Source of the DNA: a virus
DNA: 64,000 nucleotides
Virus record (IMG/VR): IMGVR_UViG_3300028746_000014
Location: 1 to 64,000 of that record
Reading direction: 5' to 3' (one strand)
Shown: positions 37,576-45,884 of the stretch, in pieces
How positions within the stretch are numbered: position 1 is the first letter of the stretch
How the letters are laid out: each line of letters starts with the position of its first letter
Made by a program: the position numbers and the translations under genes
The notes under the pieces: generated by a model
Databases searched by the model: none
Seen by the model: only the letters and a program-made list of their open reading frames with translations
Told to the model about the DNA's origin: nothing

Positions 37576-39600
37576 GTGAAGATACCGGAAGCGTTCACTG
37601 GCTCACAGGCGATGCAGCTTGTGGTCAGTCAGGGTTGGAAGTACAGAGAAGTATCTAGTCCCAAGATCGAAATCGAGAGATGCCCGTATTGCAAGAAGGA
37701 CGGGTTCCATTTAGGCATGGAGATTCATGGGGCCGGGAGTGGGCAGACAAACAGGGACGGTCTGCATGGGTGCGTACACTGTGGCAAGGGTGGTAACCTT
37801 TACACACTGAAGCAGCATTTAGGAATCGTACAGGCGAACATCGAGAGCCGCAGGGACTCGGGTAGTTCTGGGGAGAATAAGAAGCAAGAGGAGCTGCCGG
37901 ATACGGAAGCGTGCCACGAAGCACTGCTGGCCGACGAAGCTGCTCTGGACTATCTGGTCAACGGTCGTGGCTTCTCGATGGACGTTATCGGGAAGATGAA
38001 GCTGGGCCTTGTGGAGAAGAGGTTCTTCCGAGGTGTAGGTGAAGTGCGGGCGCTCGTGTACCCGTACATGGTCAACGGCAACACAGTGTTCTGCCACTAT
38101 CGAACGCTGCCGACGATGCCACTGTCTGAGAACTTGGTACCCAAGGCGTTCAGTTCGCCAACAGGATGGCCGGTTCCGTTGTACAATGGTGAAATCCTCA
38201 ACGATCAGAATCTCACTGAGGCGACGTTCGTAGAGGGTGAGCCGGACGTAATCTGCGCGATTGACCACGGCGTAAAGAACATCTGCGGCGTGCCGGGTGC
38301 AAACTTCAAGAAGGCCGAGTGGATCGATTCCCTCGACAGACTGGACAAGGTTTATGTCTGCTACGACAAAGATGCGGTGGGCCAGAAGGCTGCGCAGGAA
38401 CTCGCTAATCGCATTGGAATCGAGAAGTGCTGGAAGATTATTCTGCCGGACTTTCAGGTTACGACCGAAAAGGGTGAGCAGCGAAATGGCAAAGACCTGA
38501 ACGAGTGGTTCACACAAGGCGGAGGAACGCCTGAGGCATTCGAGAAGCTGAAGGAAGAAGCTCAGCTCTTCGACGTGGCCGGTGTAGCGTCCTCTAAAGA
38601 CTCCATGCAGGAGTTCTACGACGAACTTGAGGGGAAGACAACATTAGAGCCAAAGTACAAGACGCAATGGCCATCGCTGAACAAGCTGGTAGGGTTCGAA
38701 GATGGGGACGTGATCGATATCCTAGCACCGGAGAAGATCGGAAAGACTACGTTCGCCTTGAATCTGATGGACCACATGGTTTCAGCATACGGCGAGGACG
38801 GGGTTTTTATCTGCTTGGAGATGACTCGCGCTCGTATGGCACGCAAGTGGGTCTCTTATCTTGGGCAGGTAGCTGACAACATTCCGAAGTCGGTGGAAGA
38901 GGGTGAAGCTCTCAAGGCCGCCTTCATGGAAGCGAGGTCAACTGTACAGGCTATCACAGCAGCACGTGAGGGTGATCTGTACTTCTGCTATCCCAAGTAC
39001 AAGTCGGTCGAGGACATCTACGGTCTGATCCGTGACGTGATCCGCCGCTATGGTGCGAAGTGGATTTGTATCGACAACATTCATCGTCTGGCAGACTCAA
39101 CGCCCTACGACAACAGAACGCAGCACCTCTCGCAGATATCGAAGATCACGAGTCAGATCGCCAAGGACTACGGTGTGAAGCTGGTACGCATTCTCCAGCC
39201 GAACCGCATCAAGGCCGGGGCAATCGTCTCATCGGATAACACGGATGGTTCGTCTCAGATCGCAAAGGACTGCGACTGCACGATCACCCTTCACCGTACG
39301 AAGCTGGGAGAGCTTAGTGCAGACGACTTCGAGAAGATCGGATATGTGGAACAGGAAGCTGCCTTCGGTGAGGATGTTCTTACTGGCGTGCCTCTATCAC
39401 GCTATTCGAGTGGCGGCTACTGTACGCTTCACGTCAACGGGGAGACCAGTACGTTTATGGAGAAGAACGAGGGCCAGATCGCAAAGATGAAGGCTGACTC
39501 CAACAAGAACGTGGGTCACGAAAACCAGTTGGCTAATCTGGGCATCGTCCTCAAGAAGGACTATACCGGCGAAGTACCGATGGGAGATGTGGTCTTCTAA
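37576..39600 (+). CDS. Primase-helicase, T7 gp4-like
   Basis: 674 residues from GTG 37576 (AGGAG upstream). An N-terminal zinc site (C36, C39, H45, C66, C69 region), a TOPRIM domain (TFVEGEPDVICAID; VYVCYDKDAVGQKAA), and a RecA-like helicase domain with Walker A APEKIGKTT (384-392), Walker B WICIDNIH and a later LVRILQPNRI (H4-like) are in the order of T7 gp4. The protein makes primers and unwinds the fork. EKIGKT in place of the usual G-x4-GKT first glycine is typical of some phage helicases. Confidence 0.85.
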   Translation: MKIPEAFTGSQAMQLVVSQGWKYREVSSPKIEIERCPYCKKDGFHLGMEIHGAGSGQTNRDGLHGCVHCGKGGNLYTLKQHLGIVQANIESRRDSGSSGENKKQEELPDTEACHEALLADEAALDYLVNGRGFSMDVIGKMKLGLVEKRFFRGVGEVRALVYPYMVNGNTVFCHYRTLPTMPLSENLVPKAFSSPTGWPVPLYNGEILNDQNLTEATFVEGEPDVICAIDHGVKNICGVPGANFKKAEWIDSLDRLDKVYVCYDKDAVGQKAAQELANRIGIEKCWKIILPDFQVTTEKGEQRNGKDLNEWFTQGGGTPEAFEKLKEEAQLFDVAGVASSKDSMQEFYDELEGKTTLEPKYKTQWPSLNKLVGFEDGDVIDILAPEKIGKTTFALNLMDHMVSAYGEDGVFICLEMTRARMARKWVSYLGQVADNIPKSVEEGEALKAAFMEARSTVQAITAAREGDLYFCYPKYKSVEDIYGLIRDVIRRYGAKWICIDNIHRLADSTPYDNRTQHLSQISKITSQIAKDYGVKLVRILQPNRIKAGAIVSSDNTDGSSQIAKDCDCTITLHRTKLGELSADDFEKIGYVEQEAAFGEDVLTGVPLSRYSSGGYCTLHVNGETSTFMEKNEGQIAKMKADSNKNVGHENQLANLGIVLKKDYTGEVPMGDVVF

Positions 39601-40037
39601 TGAAAGCGTACACTGCCCGAGAGAGGGCGAAGGATACCTACCTCCAGAAGCACTACTGCATCACTCTGGCAGAGTACAAACGAATCTGGAATCATCAGGG
39701 CGGGAAGTGTGCCATGTGCCGCCGCCCTGAATCAGACTTCAGCAAGGGCTTCGCGGTCGATCACGATCACAAGACCGGGTTGATCCGAGGACTCCTATGC
39801 TGGTTGTGCAACAAGAAGCTGGGCAAGTTCCAAGACGATGATGTGTTGGTTCGCTCCGCTGCTGAGTATGTGACATCGCCACCGGCCACCGCCGTACTGG
39901 GTACGCCAAGGCATAGTCATCCGGGCCGAGTAGGATCGGATAAACGAAACAAGCTGTGTGGGATTACACCCCGCAAAAAGAAGACGAAAGGACGTAGTGG
40001 CAGCAAGGGACGAGCGACCAAAGCAGTCAGGAATTGA
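39600..40037 (+). CDS. Endonuclease VII-like HNH nuclease
   Basis: 145 residues, sharing the A of the previous TAA. LAEYKRIWNHQGGKCAMCRRPES, FAVDHDHKTGLIRGLLCWLCNKKLG carries the C-x2-C, D-H-D-H and C-x2-C-N features of the T4 endonuclease VII family (Holliday-junction resolvase). Role in resolving branched DNA before packaging is known for the family. A basic Lys/Arg tail follows (residues 105-145). Confidence 0.85.
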   Translation: MKAYTARERAKDTYLQKHYCITLAEYKRIWNHQGGKCAMCRRPESDFSKGFAVDHDHKTGLIRGLLCWLCNKKLGKFQDDDVLVRSAAEYVTSPPATAVLGTPRHSHPGRVGSDKRNKLCGITPRKKKTKGRSGSKGRATKAVRN

Positions 40038-40506
40038 GAAGTACAACGAGGAGTTTCGGTTCAACAAGAACGCATTTGATGATGTCATGGGTGATCCCTA
40101 TGCGCTTGAGCCGTCACTAGGCAACTACCAGAAGCTTCAACGGCGCAGCTCGATCCGAGTAGCCAACAACGAGTTCGACATGGGCAAGGCCACAAAGACA
40201 CCGGGCCAGCCTAATGTTCAGGACTTCTACTGCGACGTTGACAGATGCATCACGGATGTGCTTACGAAGGACGAACAGGTTAGGTTCACTGATACCTACA
40301 TCTCCGAGTACGGCAACGTCTTCACCCCGAAGGAGCGCATGAGAATTGAGCAGAAGGTCGGAAAGCTTTTCCGTCTCCGCAAAATCTCACCCGTCTCAAA
40401 GTACTTCAACGGCGTCCGACGAGAGTCGGTTCGCGCACAAGAGAGGATGAAACGCAATGGCAGCAGCAACACTAGTCGAGCAGGACAACCAGCCCTTAGT
40501 CTCTGA
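39997..40506 (+). CDS. Hypothetical protein overlapping EndoVII
   Basis: 169 residues from GTG 39997, chosen for GAAAGG upstream; it overlaps the EndoVII gene by 41 nt. The protein is helical and basic: DFYCDVDRCITDVLTKDEQVRFTDTYISEYGNVFTPKERMRIEQKVGKLFRLRKISPVSKYF resembles a sigma-factor-like or helix-turn-helix region of phage proteins that act as DNA-binding regulators. Family not certain. Confidence 0.55.
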   Translation: MAARDERPKQSGIEKYNEEFRFNKNAFDDVMGDPYALEPSLGNYQKLQRRSSIRVANNEFDMGKATKTPGQPNVQDFYCDVDRCITDVLTKDEQVRFTDTYISEYGNVFTPKERMRIEQKVGKLFRLRKISPVSKYFNGVRRESVRAQERMKRNGSSNTSRAGQPALSL

Positions 40507-40660
40507 GCTTCGCAGGCAGCTCCGGTACGAGATCAACGGTGAAGACATCACCAACCCAGAGAAGTTTGCTCTGGAGCAGAAGTTCGGGCTTACTGACCCT
40601 GTGTTACTCCAGCGGGAGCGTAACGCTATCTTCGCGGAGGAGGCTCTGGGCAATGACTGA
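40457..40660 (+). CDS. Small hypothetical protein
   Basis: 67 residues overlapping the upstream gene by 50 nt. LRRQLRYEINGEDITNPEKFALEQKFGLTDPVLLQRERNAI is a likely three-helix unit. Unrecognised. Confidence 0.55.
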   Translation: MAAATLVEQDNQPLVSELRRQLRYEINGEDITNPEKFALEQKFGLTDPVLLQRERNAIFAEEALGND

Positions 40661-41096
40661 AGCTCCTGAGGAGGTACGGTTCATCCCCACGCCGAAGCAG
40701 TACACGCGGGCCGAGGCCGGGAAGCTCAACCTGAAGAACTTCACCCACAAGCATCAGACTGTTCCGATGTGTGGGCACAAGTTCATCGCTCAGCGAGAGC
40801 CGCGTCACTCGAACTGCGAGGCTTGCTGGTTCGCGTTCTTCAACGTGCATGGTGAGTTTACCCAAGCCGTCGAGGATGCACACGCCAAGGGCGGCGACGA
40901 TATGATTATCGCGCTCAAGGGCAGGAAGTTTCTCCAGAGGTTCCTTCGGTTCATGGGCAGTGTGGCCAAGCTGAAGATGGCACTGGAGGCAAAGGAAAAG
41001 AACAATGGGAGCACTCAACCAACTGAAGGGAGTATTAGGCACGGCGAAACCGTCACCCAAGGCGACCTCTTCGGTACCACCGCCAGCGGCAGCTAA
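40653..41096 (+). CDS. Hypothetical protein with Cys/His segment
   Basis: 147 residues from ATG 40653, overlapping by 8 nt upstream and by 92 nt with recA. HQTVPMCGHKFIAQREPRHSNCEACWFAFF contains C, H, C, C at spacings compatible with zinc binding. ALKGRKFLQRF is an internal chance resemblance to the tag. Unrecognised. Confidence 0.55.
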   Translation: MTEAPEEVRFIPTPKQYTRAEAGKLNLKNFTHKHQTVPMCGHKFIAQREPRHSNCEACWFAFFNVHGEFTQAVEDAHAKGGDDMIIALKGRKFLQRFLRFMGSVAKLKMALEAKEKNNGSTQPTEGSIRHGETVTQGDLFGTTASGS

Positions 41097-42141
41097 GGGG
41101 CTAAGCAAGAAGGAACGCTTCGCCATGCTGGACGCAGTAGCGGTAACACTCAACAAGCAGTTCAGCACGGATGAGAACAAGGTCACCACGTCTCTCGTGC
41201 GCCTAGACAAAAAGCTGGGTGTACCAATGCCCAGCTTCTCTACCGGCATGATGTCGGTGGACTACGGAGTCATCGGGTGCGGCGGCGTACCTAAGGGCCG
41301 CATCATCGAAATCTTCGGGCCTCCGTCAGCCGGTAAGACTACCATCACTCTGGAGATCATTGCCGATGTACAAGCACAGGGGGGAATTGCAGCGTTCGTG
41401 GATGCGGAGCACGCTCTCGATCCGAACTACGCTCAGGCGTTGGGAGTCAACGTCAAAGAACTCATGGTCTCTCAGCCCGACTCAGGGGAACAGGCTCTCG
41501 AAACTGCGGAAGCACTTGCGCTATCTGGAGCGGTTGATATCGTCGTGGTAGACTCAGTGGCCGCGCTCACACCTCAGGCTGAGCTTGATGGTGAGATGGG
41601 CGACAGTCACATGGGCCTACAGGCCCGACTGATGTCACAGGCTATGCGTAAGCTGCGGGGCGCGTGCGCTCGTAACAACGTGACCATCATCTTCATCAAC
41701 CAGATTCGTGAGAAGATCGGTGTGATGTTCGGCAGTCCTGAGACCACTACAGGAGGCAAGGCGTTGCCCTTCTACGCCTCTGTACGCCTCGACGTTCGTC
41801 GTCTGGGTGGGGATGGGTCAAAGATCACGAGCGGCGGCGTGGAGATCGGTGTAAAGACCAAGATCAAAGCCGTGAAGAATAAAGCCGGTGCGCCGTTCCG
41901 CCAGACTGAAGTGAACCTCATCTACGGTAAGGGTATCGACAAGTTCGCAGACATGGTAAAATTTGCCAAGGACTGCGGCGTCATCACTGGTACGAGCTGG
42001 CTGAGCTTCAACGGAGAGCAGCTAGGTCAGGGTCTCGACAAAACGGTGTTGACACTTCGGGACAATCCTGATACAGTGGAGAAGATCAAGAAGGAAATTG
42101 CTAAGGCTATACAGGCCCAGCAGGAAGCAGACGCGCAATGA
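41005..42141 (+). CDS. recA: RecA recombinase
   Basis: 378 residues with all classical parts: Walker A GPPSAGKTT (105-113), the catalytic Glu/adenine region AAFVDAEHALDPNYA, Walker B IVVVDSVAAL, MGLQARLMSQAMRKL (L1), INQIREKIGVMFGSPETTTGGKALPFYASVRLDVRR (L2 region). It is closer in length and motifs to bacterial RecA than to T4 UvsX, so it promotes strand exchange in recombination-dependent replication or repair. The N-terminal 50 residues are variable and Pro-rich. Its start overlaps the preceding gene by 92 nt, and a promoter for the following genes is inside its 3' end. Confidence 0.95.
   Translation: MGALNQLKGVLGTAKPSPKATSSVPPPAAAKGLSKKERFAMLDAVAVTLNKQFSTDENKVTTSLVRLDKKLGVPMPSFSTGMMSVDYGVIGCGGVPKGRIIEIFGPPSAGKTTITLEIIADVQAQGGIAAFVDAEHALDPNYAQALGVNVKELMVSQPDSGEQALETAEALALSGAVDIVVVDSVAALTPQAELDGEMGDSHMGLQARLMSQAMRKLRGACARNNVTIIFINQIREKIGVMFGSPETTTGGKALPFYASVRLDVRRLGGDGSKITSGGVEIGVKTKIKAVKNKAGAPFRQTEVNLIYGKGIDKFADMVKFAKDCGVITGTSWLSFNGEQLGQGLDKTVLTLRDNPDTVEKIKKEIAKAIQAQQEADAQ
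42049..42077 (+). promoter_or_regulatory. Promoter inside recA, TTGACA-N17-TACAGT
   Basis: A perfect -35, exact 17-nt spacer and TACAGT -10 are found within the coding sequence near the recA end, 61 nt before the next gene. The downstream late/lysis-type genes (42138-45620) can thus be switched separately. Confidence 0.6.
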
Positions 42142-42290
42142 GTGAACCGGTAACCATCAAATGCGGTGAGGTATTCTGCGAACTATGCGGAGACTGCATC
42201 GCGTGCTACAGTGAAGACCCCTGCTATGGGGACATGGACGCTGATGGGAATCCGGGCACTCACTACTATTCTGACCCGGAGGCGGTATGA
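42138..42290 (+). CDS. Tiny cysteine-rich protein, 50 residues
   Basis: Starts in an ATGA overlap with recA. IKCGEVFCELCGDCIACYSEDPC has six cysteines in 22 residues, a metal-binding or disulphide-rich cluster, then an acidic tail. Function unknown. Confidence 0.55.
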   Translation: MSEPVTIKCGEVFCELCGDCIACYSEDPCYGDMDADGNPGTHYYSDPEAV

Positions 42291-42520
42291 GTTATGCAGC
42301 ACAGAAGTTTCTAGTGGTCTTTGGGTCCATCGCAATCTTGGCATTTGCTCTGTTCGCGGTGGTCTATGAGAACCAGCAGTGGCAGAAGTACGCCACCGAT
42401 CACCACTGCGTATCGGTCGGCACCAAGGCTGGTCAGTACGTCTACACCGCCAAGGGCGGAGGGTGGACTGCGGATCAAACGATCTATCACTGTGACAACG
42501 GTGAGGAACAGATTAGGTAA
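42287..42520 (+). CDS. Small membrane/exported protein
   Basis: 77 residues, ATGA overlap. A transmembrane or signal helix (LVVFGSIAILAFALFAVVY) is followed by a short domain with two cysteines 27 residues apart (HHCVSVG...IYHCDNG), likely disulphide bonded in the periplasm. A similar small protein type is found in many phages and bacteria. Confidence 0.55.
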   Translation: MSYAAQKFLVVFGSIAILAFALFAVVYENQQWQKYATDHHCVSVGTKAGQYVYTAKGGGWTADQTIYHCDNGEEQIR

Positions 42521-42532
42521 CACGGAGGCGTA

Positions 42533-42838
42533 ATGGTCGAAGTAGCCATCAACATGATCCCCGGTAACGGAGCACAGCCGTACAAGCTGGGACTGATCCA
42601 TATCGCCAATGACACAACCGGTGACATGGTAAACGACAACTACGACGTAGCTCTGCTCGAAGCCCACAAGGGCAAGACTTACGGGAGCGTCATCAACGGT
42701 CGCGTGGAGAACTTCTGCCGCCGCGATAAAGGCGTGATGGAGTTGCTGGCTGAAGCATTGAAGGCGACACTCGGAAGAGTGGAAGCTTGCCTTGCTGAGC
42801 AGAGCATCCATAGCACGGATGGTTACCCTCGATGCTAG
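42533..42838 (+). CDS. Hypothetical protein
   Basis: 101 residues, GGAGG upstream. KLGLIHIANDTTGDMVNDNYDVALLEAHKGKTYGSVINGRVENF suggests a small beta-rich domain and a helical C terminus. Unrecognised. Overlaps the next gene by 7 nt. Confidence 0.55.
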   Translation: MVEVAINMIPGNGAQPYKLGLIHIANDTTGDMVNDNYDVALLEAHKGKTYGSVINGRVENFCRRDKGVMELLAEALKATLGRVEACLAEQSIHSTDGYPRC

Positions 42839-43506
42839 TCTTCATCTGGACGGCGCTCGTTTACTTGGCGTTCTCTTTCGTGGCGGCGTATTCGATACTG
42901 ACCGTCCGAGACTTCTTTCGGCGCTGGTACCAAGAAGGCCCGGAGTTCTTCCTCGTGAAGATGTTCAAGTACGTTGACATCTTCCGCGATGGCACGACCG
43001 ACATCTACCTGAGACGGTTCTATATCTACCCGCGCACCGGTCCCACCGAGGACAACAAACTGGTACCGCGCCTCTACCTGCACAAGTTCTATCGCGGGGA
43101 CGAAGACCCACACATGCACGACCATCCGTGGCCGTTCACCAGTCTCATCCTGACCAAAGGGTACTGGGAGGAGACACCGTGGGACGCGAAGGACGACAAG
43201 GACTGGGAGATCGGTGAGACCCGTTACCCATCGTGGGGGCCTGATGAAGGCGACTGGCGAGAGCGCAAGTTCTACCCTGCCTTGAGCATCCTCCGCCGAC
43301 CGGCAACGTGGAAGCACCGTGTCATCCTTGAAAAGGGTGGGCAGGCGTGGACGCTTGTCAAGACTGGTGTGAAGGAACGGAGCTGGGGCTTCTGGGTCAA
43401 GGACACTCTCTGCCCGTGGCGTCAGTACAACGACGGCGTTTGCTACTGCACCCCTGAAGAGAAGGTTGCGGCGACGAACGATCCCAACCACGAGGCGTCC
43501 TCATAG
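42832..43506 (+). CDS. Cupin-like protein with N-terminal membrane segment
   Basis: 224 residues. Residues 1-22 are hydrophobic. The cupin-like part is LYLHKFYRGDEDPHMHDHPWPFTSLILTKGYWEE (H-x-H-x-H metal ligands) and, later, WTLVKTGVKERSWGFW. Metal-dependent small enzymes of this shape act on diverse small molecules; no substrate can be assigned. Overlaps the previous gene by 7 nt. Confidence 0.65.
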   Translation: MLVFIWTALVYLAFSFVAAYSILTVRDFFRRWYQEGPEFFLVKMFKYVDIFRDGTTDIYLRRFYIYPRTGPTEDNKLVPRLYLHKFYRGDEDPHMHDHPWPFTSLILTKGYWEETPWDAKDDKDWEIGETRYPSWGPDEGDWRERKFYPALSILRRPATWKHRVILEKGGQAWTLVKTGVKERSWGFWVKDTLCPWRQYNDGVCYCTPEEKVAATNDPNHEASS

Positions 43507-43534
43507 CGTTCGCTGGCATAGAGAAAGAGGTCAA

Positions 43535-43813
43535 ATGACGTTCAACATCACGCAGAAGCACATCGACGCGGGCGACACCTCTATGGGTTACTGTCCCATT
43601 GCTCTGGCAGTCACGGAGGCCCTAGGTGATAACGCCTACGTTCTCGTAGACTACAAGACAATCTACATCGGAGATTACGGTGAGAGCACGGGACTGAAAA
43701 AGGGCAAGTCATACAACCTTCCCAGCTCCGCAATCGCGTGGATCGCAACACATGACGCCAAGTTCCCCGGCACCACACCTAAGCCATTCTCGTTCGAACT
43801 GGAGATCGCATGA
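43535..43813 (+). CDS. Conserved-type small phage protein
   Basis: 92 residues; AAAGAGG upstream of ATG 43535. The pattern HIDAGDTSMGYCPIALAVTEALG resembles a phage protein family with a G-x3-CPIALAV element, role unknown. Ends in an ATGA overlap. Confidence 0.6.
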   Translation: MTFNITQKHIDAGDTSMGYCPIALAVTEALGDNAYVLVDYKTIYIGDYGESTGLKKGKSYNLPSSAIAWIATHDAKFPGTTPKPFSFELEIA

Positions 43814-44040
43814 CATTCACACTCACTACAGAGAACGGATCGGTCTACACGATCAACGAAGAAGCGAAGACGTGGCACCGGCTGAAGGAGGCCTCGCACT
43901 CTGAGAGTCTGCGCACGATACACGGTACGTTCGACGAGTACTCCATAGAGGACGGTACCCTGACGCTGCTGTCACCCGGCCTTGAGTTCGGCACGCGCCT
44001 TATACGGACGAGCCGGATCGTGAAGATGGAGACGGCGTAG
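43810..44040 (+). CDS. Small hypothetical protein
   Basis: 76 residues, likely an all-beta unit (FTLTTENGSVYTINEEAKTWHRL ... TLLSPGLEFGTRLIRTSRIVKM). Unrecognised. Confidence 0.55.
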   Translation: MTFTLTTENGSVYTINEEAKTWHRLKEASHSESLRTIHGTFDEYSIEDGTLTLLSPGLEFGTRLIRTSRIVKMETA

Positions 44041-44052
44041 TAAAGGAGAATC

Positions 44053-44505
44053 ATGAACATTAGAATGACCTACGACCCTCAGGGGTTGTACGCAACAGAA
44101 CGACGCGAGGCACTGAAGCTCGTAGCGTATCAGGACCAAGGTAAGGTCTGGAGCATTGGGTACGGACACACTGGGCAGGATGTCTACCCCGGTCAGGTCT
44201 GTACGAAGGAACAGGCGGAGAACTGGCTCAACCACGATACCCTAGTGGCCCAGAACGCAGTCAACGATTACGTCAACGTACCGCTTACGCAATTACAGTT
44301 TGACGCTCTGGTCGATTTCGTGTACAACATAGGAGTAACTGCTTTTCGAACTTCCGAGATGCTGAAGGCGCTGAACCGTAAGGATTACGTCGAGGCTGAT
44401 GCCCAGTTCAAACGCTGGGTGTTCGTGAAGGGACAAGTAAACCGTGGCCTTGAGAACCGACGCGAGGCTGAGTCAGAAGAGTTTGAAGGTAACCCGAACG
44501 CCTAG
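44053..44505 (+). CDS. Endolysin, phage lysozyme (GH24)
   Basis: 150 residues with AAAGGAG before the ATG. The catalytic triad of phage lysozymes is visible: Glu in TERREALKLVAYQDQGKVWSIGYGHT, then Asp (YQDQG) and Thr (GYGHT). It hydrolyses peptidoglycan. There is no signal sequence, so a holin is needed for release; a tiny two-helix membrane protein follows. VDFVYNIGVTAF and WVFVKGQVNRGLENRREAE match the second half of the family. Confidence 0.85.
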   Translation: MNIRMTYDPQGLYATERREALKLVAYQDQGKVWSIGYGHTGQDVYPGQVCTKEQAENWLNHDTLVAQNAVNDYVNVPLTQLQFDALVDFVYNIGVTAFRTSEMLKALNRKDYVEADAQFKRWVFVKGQVNRGLENRREAESEEFEGNPNA

Positions 44506-44513
44506 GAGGGCGA

Positions 44514-44666
44514 TTGGAGAACGAGATCACAATCCGGTACAACACAACTACCGGACAATTTGAAGTCAACCTATTCCACGGTCATCGAGAGTTCGAGGCC
44601 GTGGCTTCTGTCCTTAGCGAAGCACTCACCGATCTAGCGGAGCAGCTAGAGTCCTACGGGTTCTAA
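44514..44666 (+). CDS. Small hypothetical protein, 50 residues
   Basis: TTG start with a perfect AGGAGGG (44504-44510) ribosome-binding site. The product (MENEITIRYNTTTGQFEVNL...) is a small soluble protein of unknown function between the lysozyme and the holin candidate. Confidence 0.55.
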   Translation: MENEITIRYNTTTGQFEVNLFHGHREFEAVASVLSEALTDLAEQLESYGF

Positions 44667-44675
44667 GAGGCTCAA

Positions 44676-44822
44676 ATGTCATTCACACGCATAGTCTGTA
44701 TCGTTGTGGCCATTGTTCTGGCGGCACTCCTCGTGAGTCCTCAGACGGTGGTCATTTGTGTTGCAGCCTGCATCATAGCCGAGGGAGCGCACATCTACCT
44801 CGTGAAAGGTCACCGTGCCTGA
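44676..44822 (+). CDS. Holin candidate, 48 residues
   Basis: Two transmembrane segments (IVCIVVAIVLAALLV and VVICVAACIIAEGAHIYLV) joined by a short SPQT turn, with a basic tail KGHRA. Size, topology and position 170 nt after the lysozyme gene fit a small holin. No functional evidence beyond context. Overlaps the next gene by 8 nt. Confidence 0.5.
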   Translation: MSFTRIVCIVVAIVLAALLVSPQTVVICVAACIIAEGAHIYLVKGHRA

Positions 44823-44982
44823 GTATCGAATCGAAGAAGGATGGGTCTTCCACCGGGAAGGCCCTAAGAACTGGTCGCGGCGTTACTACCAGAACTGGAG
44901 CTGTGTCTACTACCGCGAGGGCTACAAGACCATCTCCGCTGCGCAGAGGGGCACCCTGAGCGGAGAGCAGCTTGAAGCTTAG
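44815..44982 (+). CDS. Small hypothetical protein, 55 residues
   Basis: GTG start inside the end of the holin candidate. Aromatic-rich (WVFHREGPKNWSRRYYQNWSCVYYREGYK). Unrecognised. Confidence 0.5.
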   Translation: MPEYRIEEGWVFHREGPKNWSRRYYQNWSCVYYREGYKTISAAQRGTLSGEQLEA

Positions 44983-45448
44983 CGCCAAGTTCCTAGCCGC
45001 CTGCGACATCTACCTTGAGTGGGAGAAGTGCTCCTCGCCGTTAGGGGAGCACGCGTCCCGCAAGGTCAAAGCACCGTGGATGGCGGATTGTATGTCGAAA
45101 ACGACCGCACAGGAGGCCCTATACGCCTTCGAGACGCATGGGGAGGTATTCTACGTCCACCCTTTAGAGCTTGAATTGGCGCAGCGTCTCTTCTATGGGA
45201 AGGCCAACCGGGACTGGTGGACGAAGGAGATCGGCTGGTGGACCAAGCACGCCGAGTTCTACCCGGAGGACTTTCTCGTACACCTGACGCCCGAGACCTT
45301 CAACCAGCTCTTCCGGCGTTACCCTCGTGTCGATCTAACCCGGCACGTCTACGACAACACCTACACCGATGAAGAGCTTGACAGAGACCTGAGGCGGTGG
45401 TACCTTGGAATGGAGACAGAACGAGATGACGTTAGGATTACCAGATAG
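44972..45448 (+). CDS. Hypothetical protein
   Basis: 158 residues from a TTG start (44972) behind GGAGAG. Basic, aromatic, with several helices and no recognised motif; overlaps neighbours by 11 and 23 nt. Confidence 0.5.
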   Translation: MKLSAKFLAACDIYLEWEKCSSPLGEHASRKVKAPWMADCMSKTTAQEALYAFETHGEVFYVHPLELELAQRLFYGKANRDWWTKEIGWWTKHAEFYPEDFLVHLTPETFNQLFRRYPRVDLTRHVYDNTYTDEELDRDLRRWYLGMETERDDVRITR

Positions 45449-45620
45449 GATGACCAATCGGGAGTGGATCGCTAGGCGTCTGCTCTGGAGCTTTGGCATC
45501 CCGGCCAATCAAGGGCACAAGTTCTACAAGCGCCTGAAGCTGGTGGTTGTAGGCAAGCTCCACTTCGAGGTTCACAAGTATGACTTCCACAACGAGCGAG
45601 AGCCGGTGGAGATCAAATAA
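45426..45620 (+). CDS. Small hypothetical protein, last rightward gene
   Basis: 64 residues from ATG 45426 with GGAG 10 nt upstream; ATG 45450 is an alternative. Basic, with LKLVVVGKLHFEVHKYDF. Unrecognised. The terminator follows immediately. Confidence 0.5.
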   Translation: MTLGLPDRMTNREWIARRLLWSFGIPANQGHKFYKRLKLVVVGKLHFEVHKYDFHNEREPVEIK

Positions 45621-45662
45621 AAAAGGCCCCCACCAGATGATTAGTCTGATGGGGGCTTCTTC
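45617..45662. terminator. Bidirectional terminator between the two arms
   Basis: Stem GCCCCCACCAGA (45626-45637) with TCTGATGGGGGC (45645-45656), one G-T wobble, loop TGATTAG; a run of A lies before and TTCTT after. It can end transcription from both the rightward and the leftward gene arms. Confidence 0.8.
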
Positions 45663-45665
45663 GTG

Positions 45666-45812
45666 TCAAAGTCTTCTGTACAGGTTGATTGGTCTGGTGG
45701 GTGGGCGGTGGCAGTATCTAGTCGGAGCTACGTGGAAGTGATCTGGCTGATGACGATGTGTGTGCTGCTGTCCAGCCAGCATAATTACTGATAGTGCGAT
45801 GTCCTTCAGCAT
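45666..45812 (-). CDS. Possible small leftward peptide
   Basis: A 48-residue leftward frame starts at 45812 behind GGGAGG and has a hydrophobic start (MLKDIALSVIMLAG) and His/Arg-rich remainder. The stretch between the arm terminator and the reductase gene has no other gene. Composition is poor, so this is tentative. Confidence 0.3.
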   Translation of the reverse strand: MLKDIALSVIMLAGQQHTHRHQPDHFHVAPTRYCHRPPTRPINLYRRL

Positions 45813-45884
45813 GGGGCATCCTCCCTGTCAAGTAAGACGTGAAGGATGCCCGCTGGGTTGTCTTAGTCTCGGACTATATCAAAA

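Noticed and set aside
40915-40935. GRKFLQRF in 40653-41096 as another tag
   Set aside because: Internal helix; the R-[DE] ending is missing.
45378-45406. TTGACA-N17-TACCTT ahead of 45426
   Set aside because: The -10 is poor and the site is inside a gene just before the arm terminator; not counted as a promoter.
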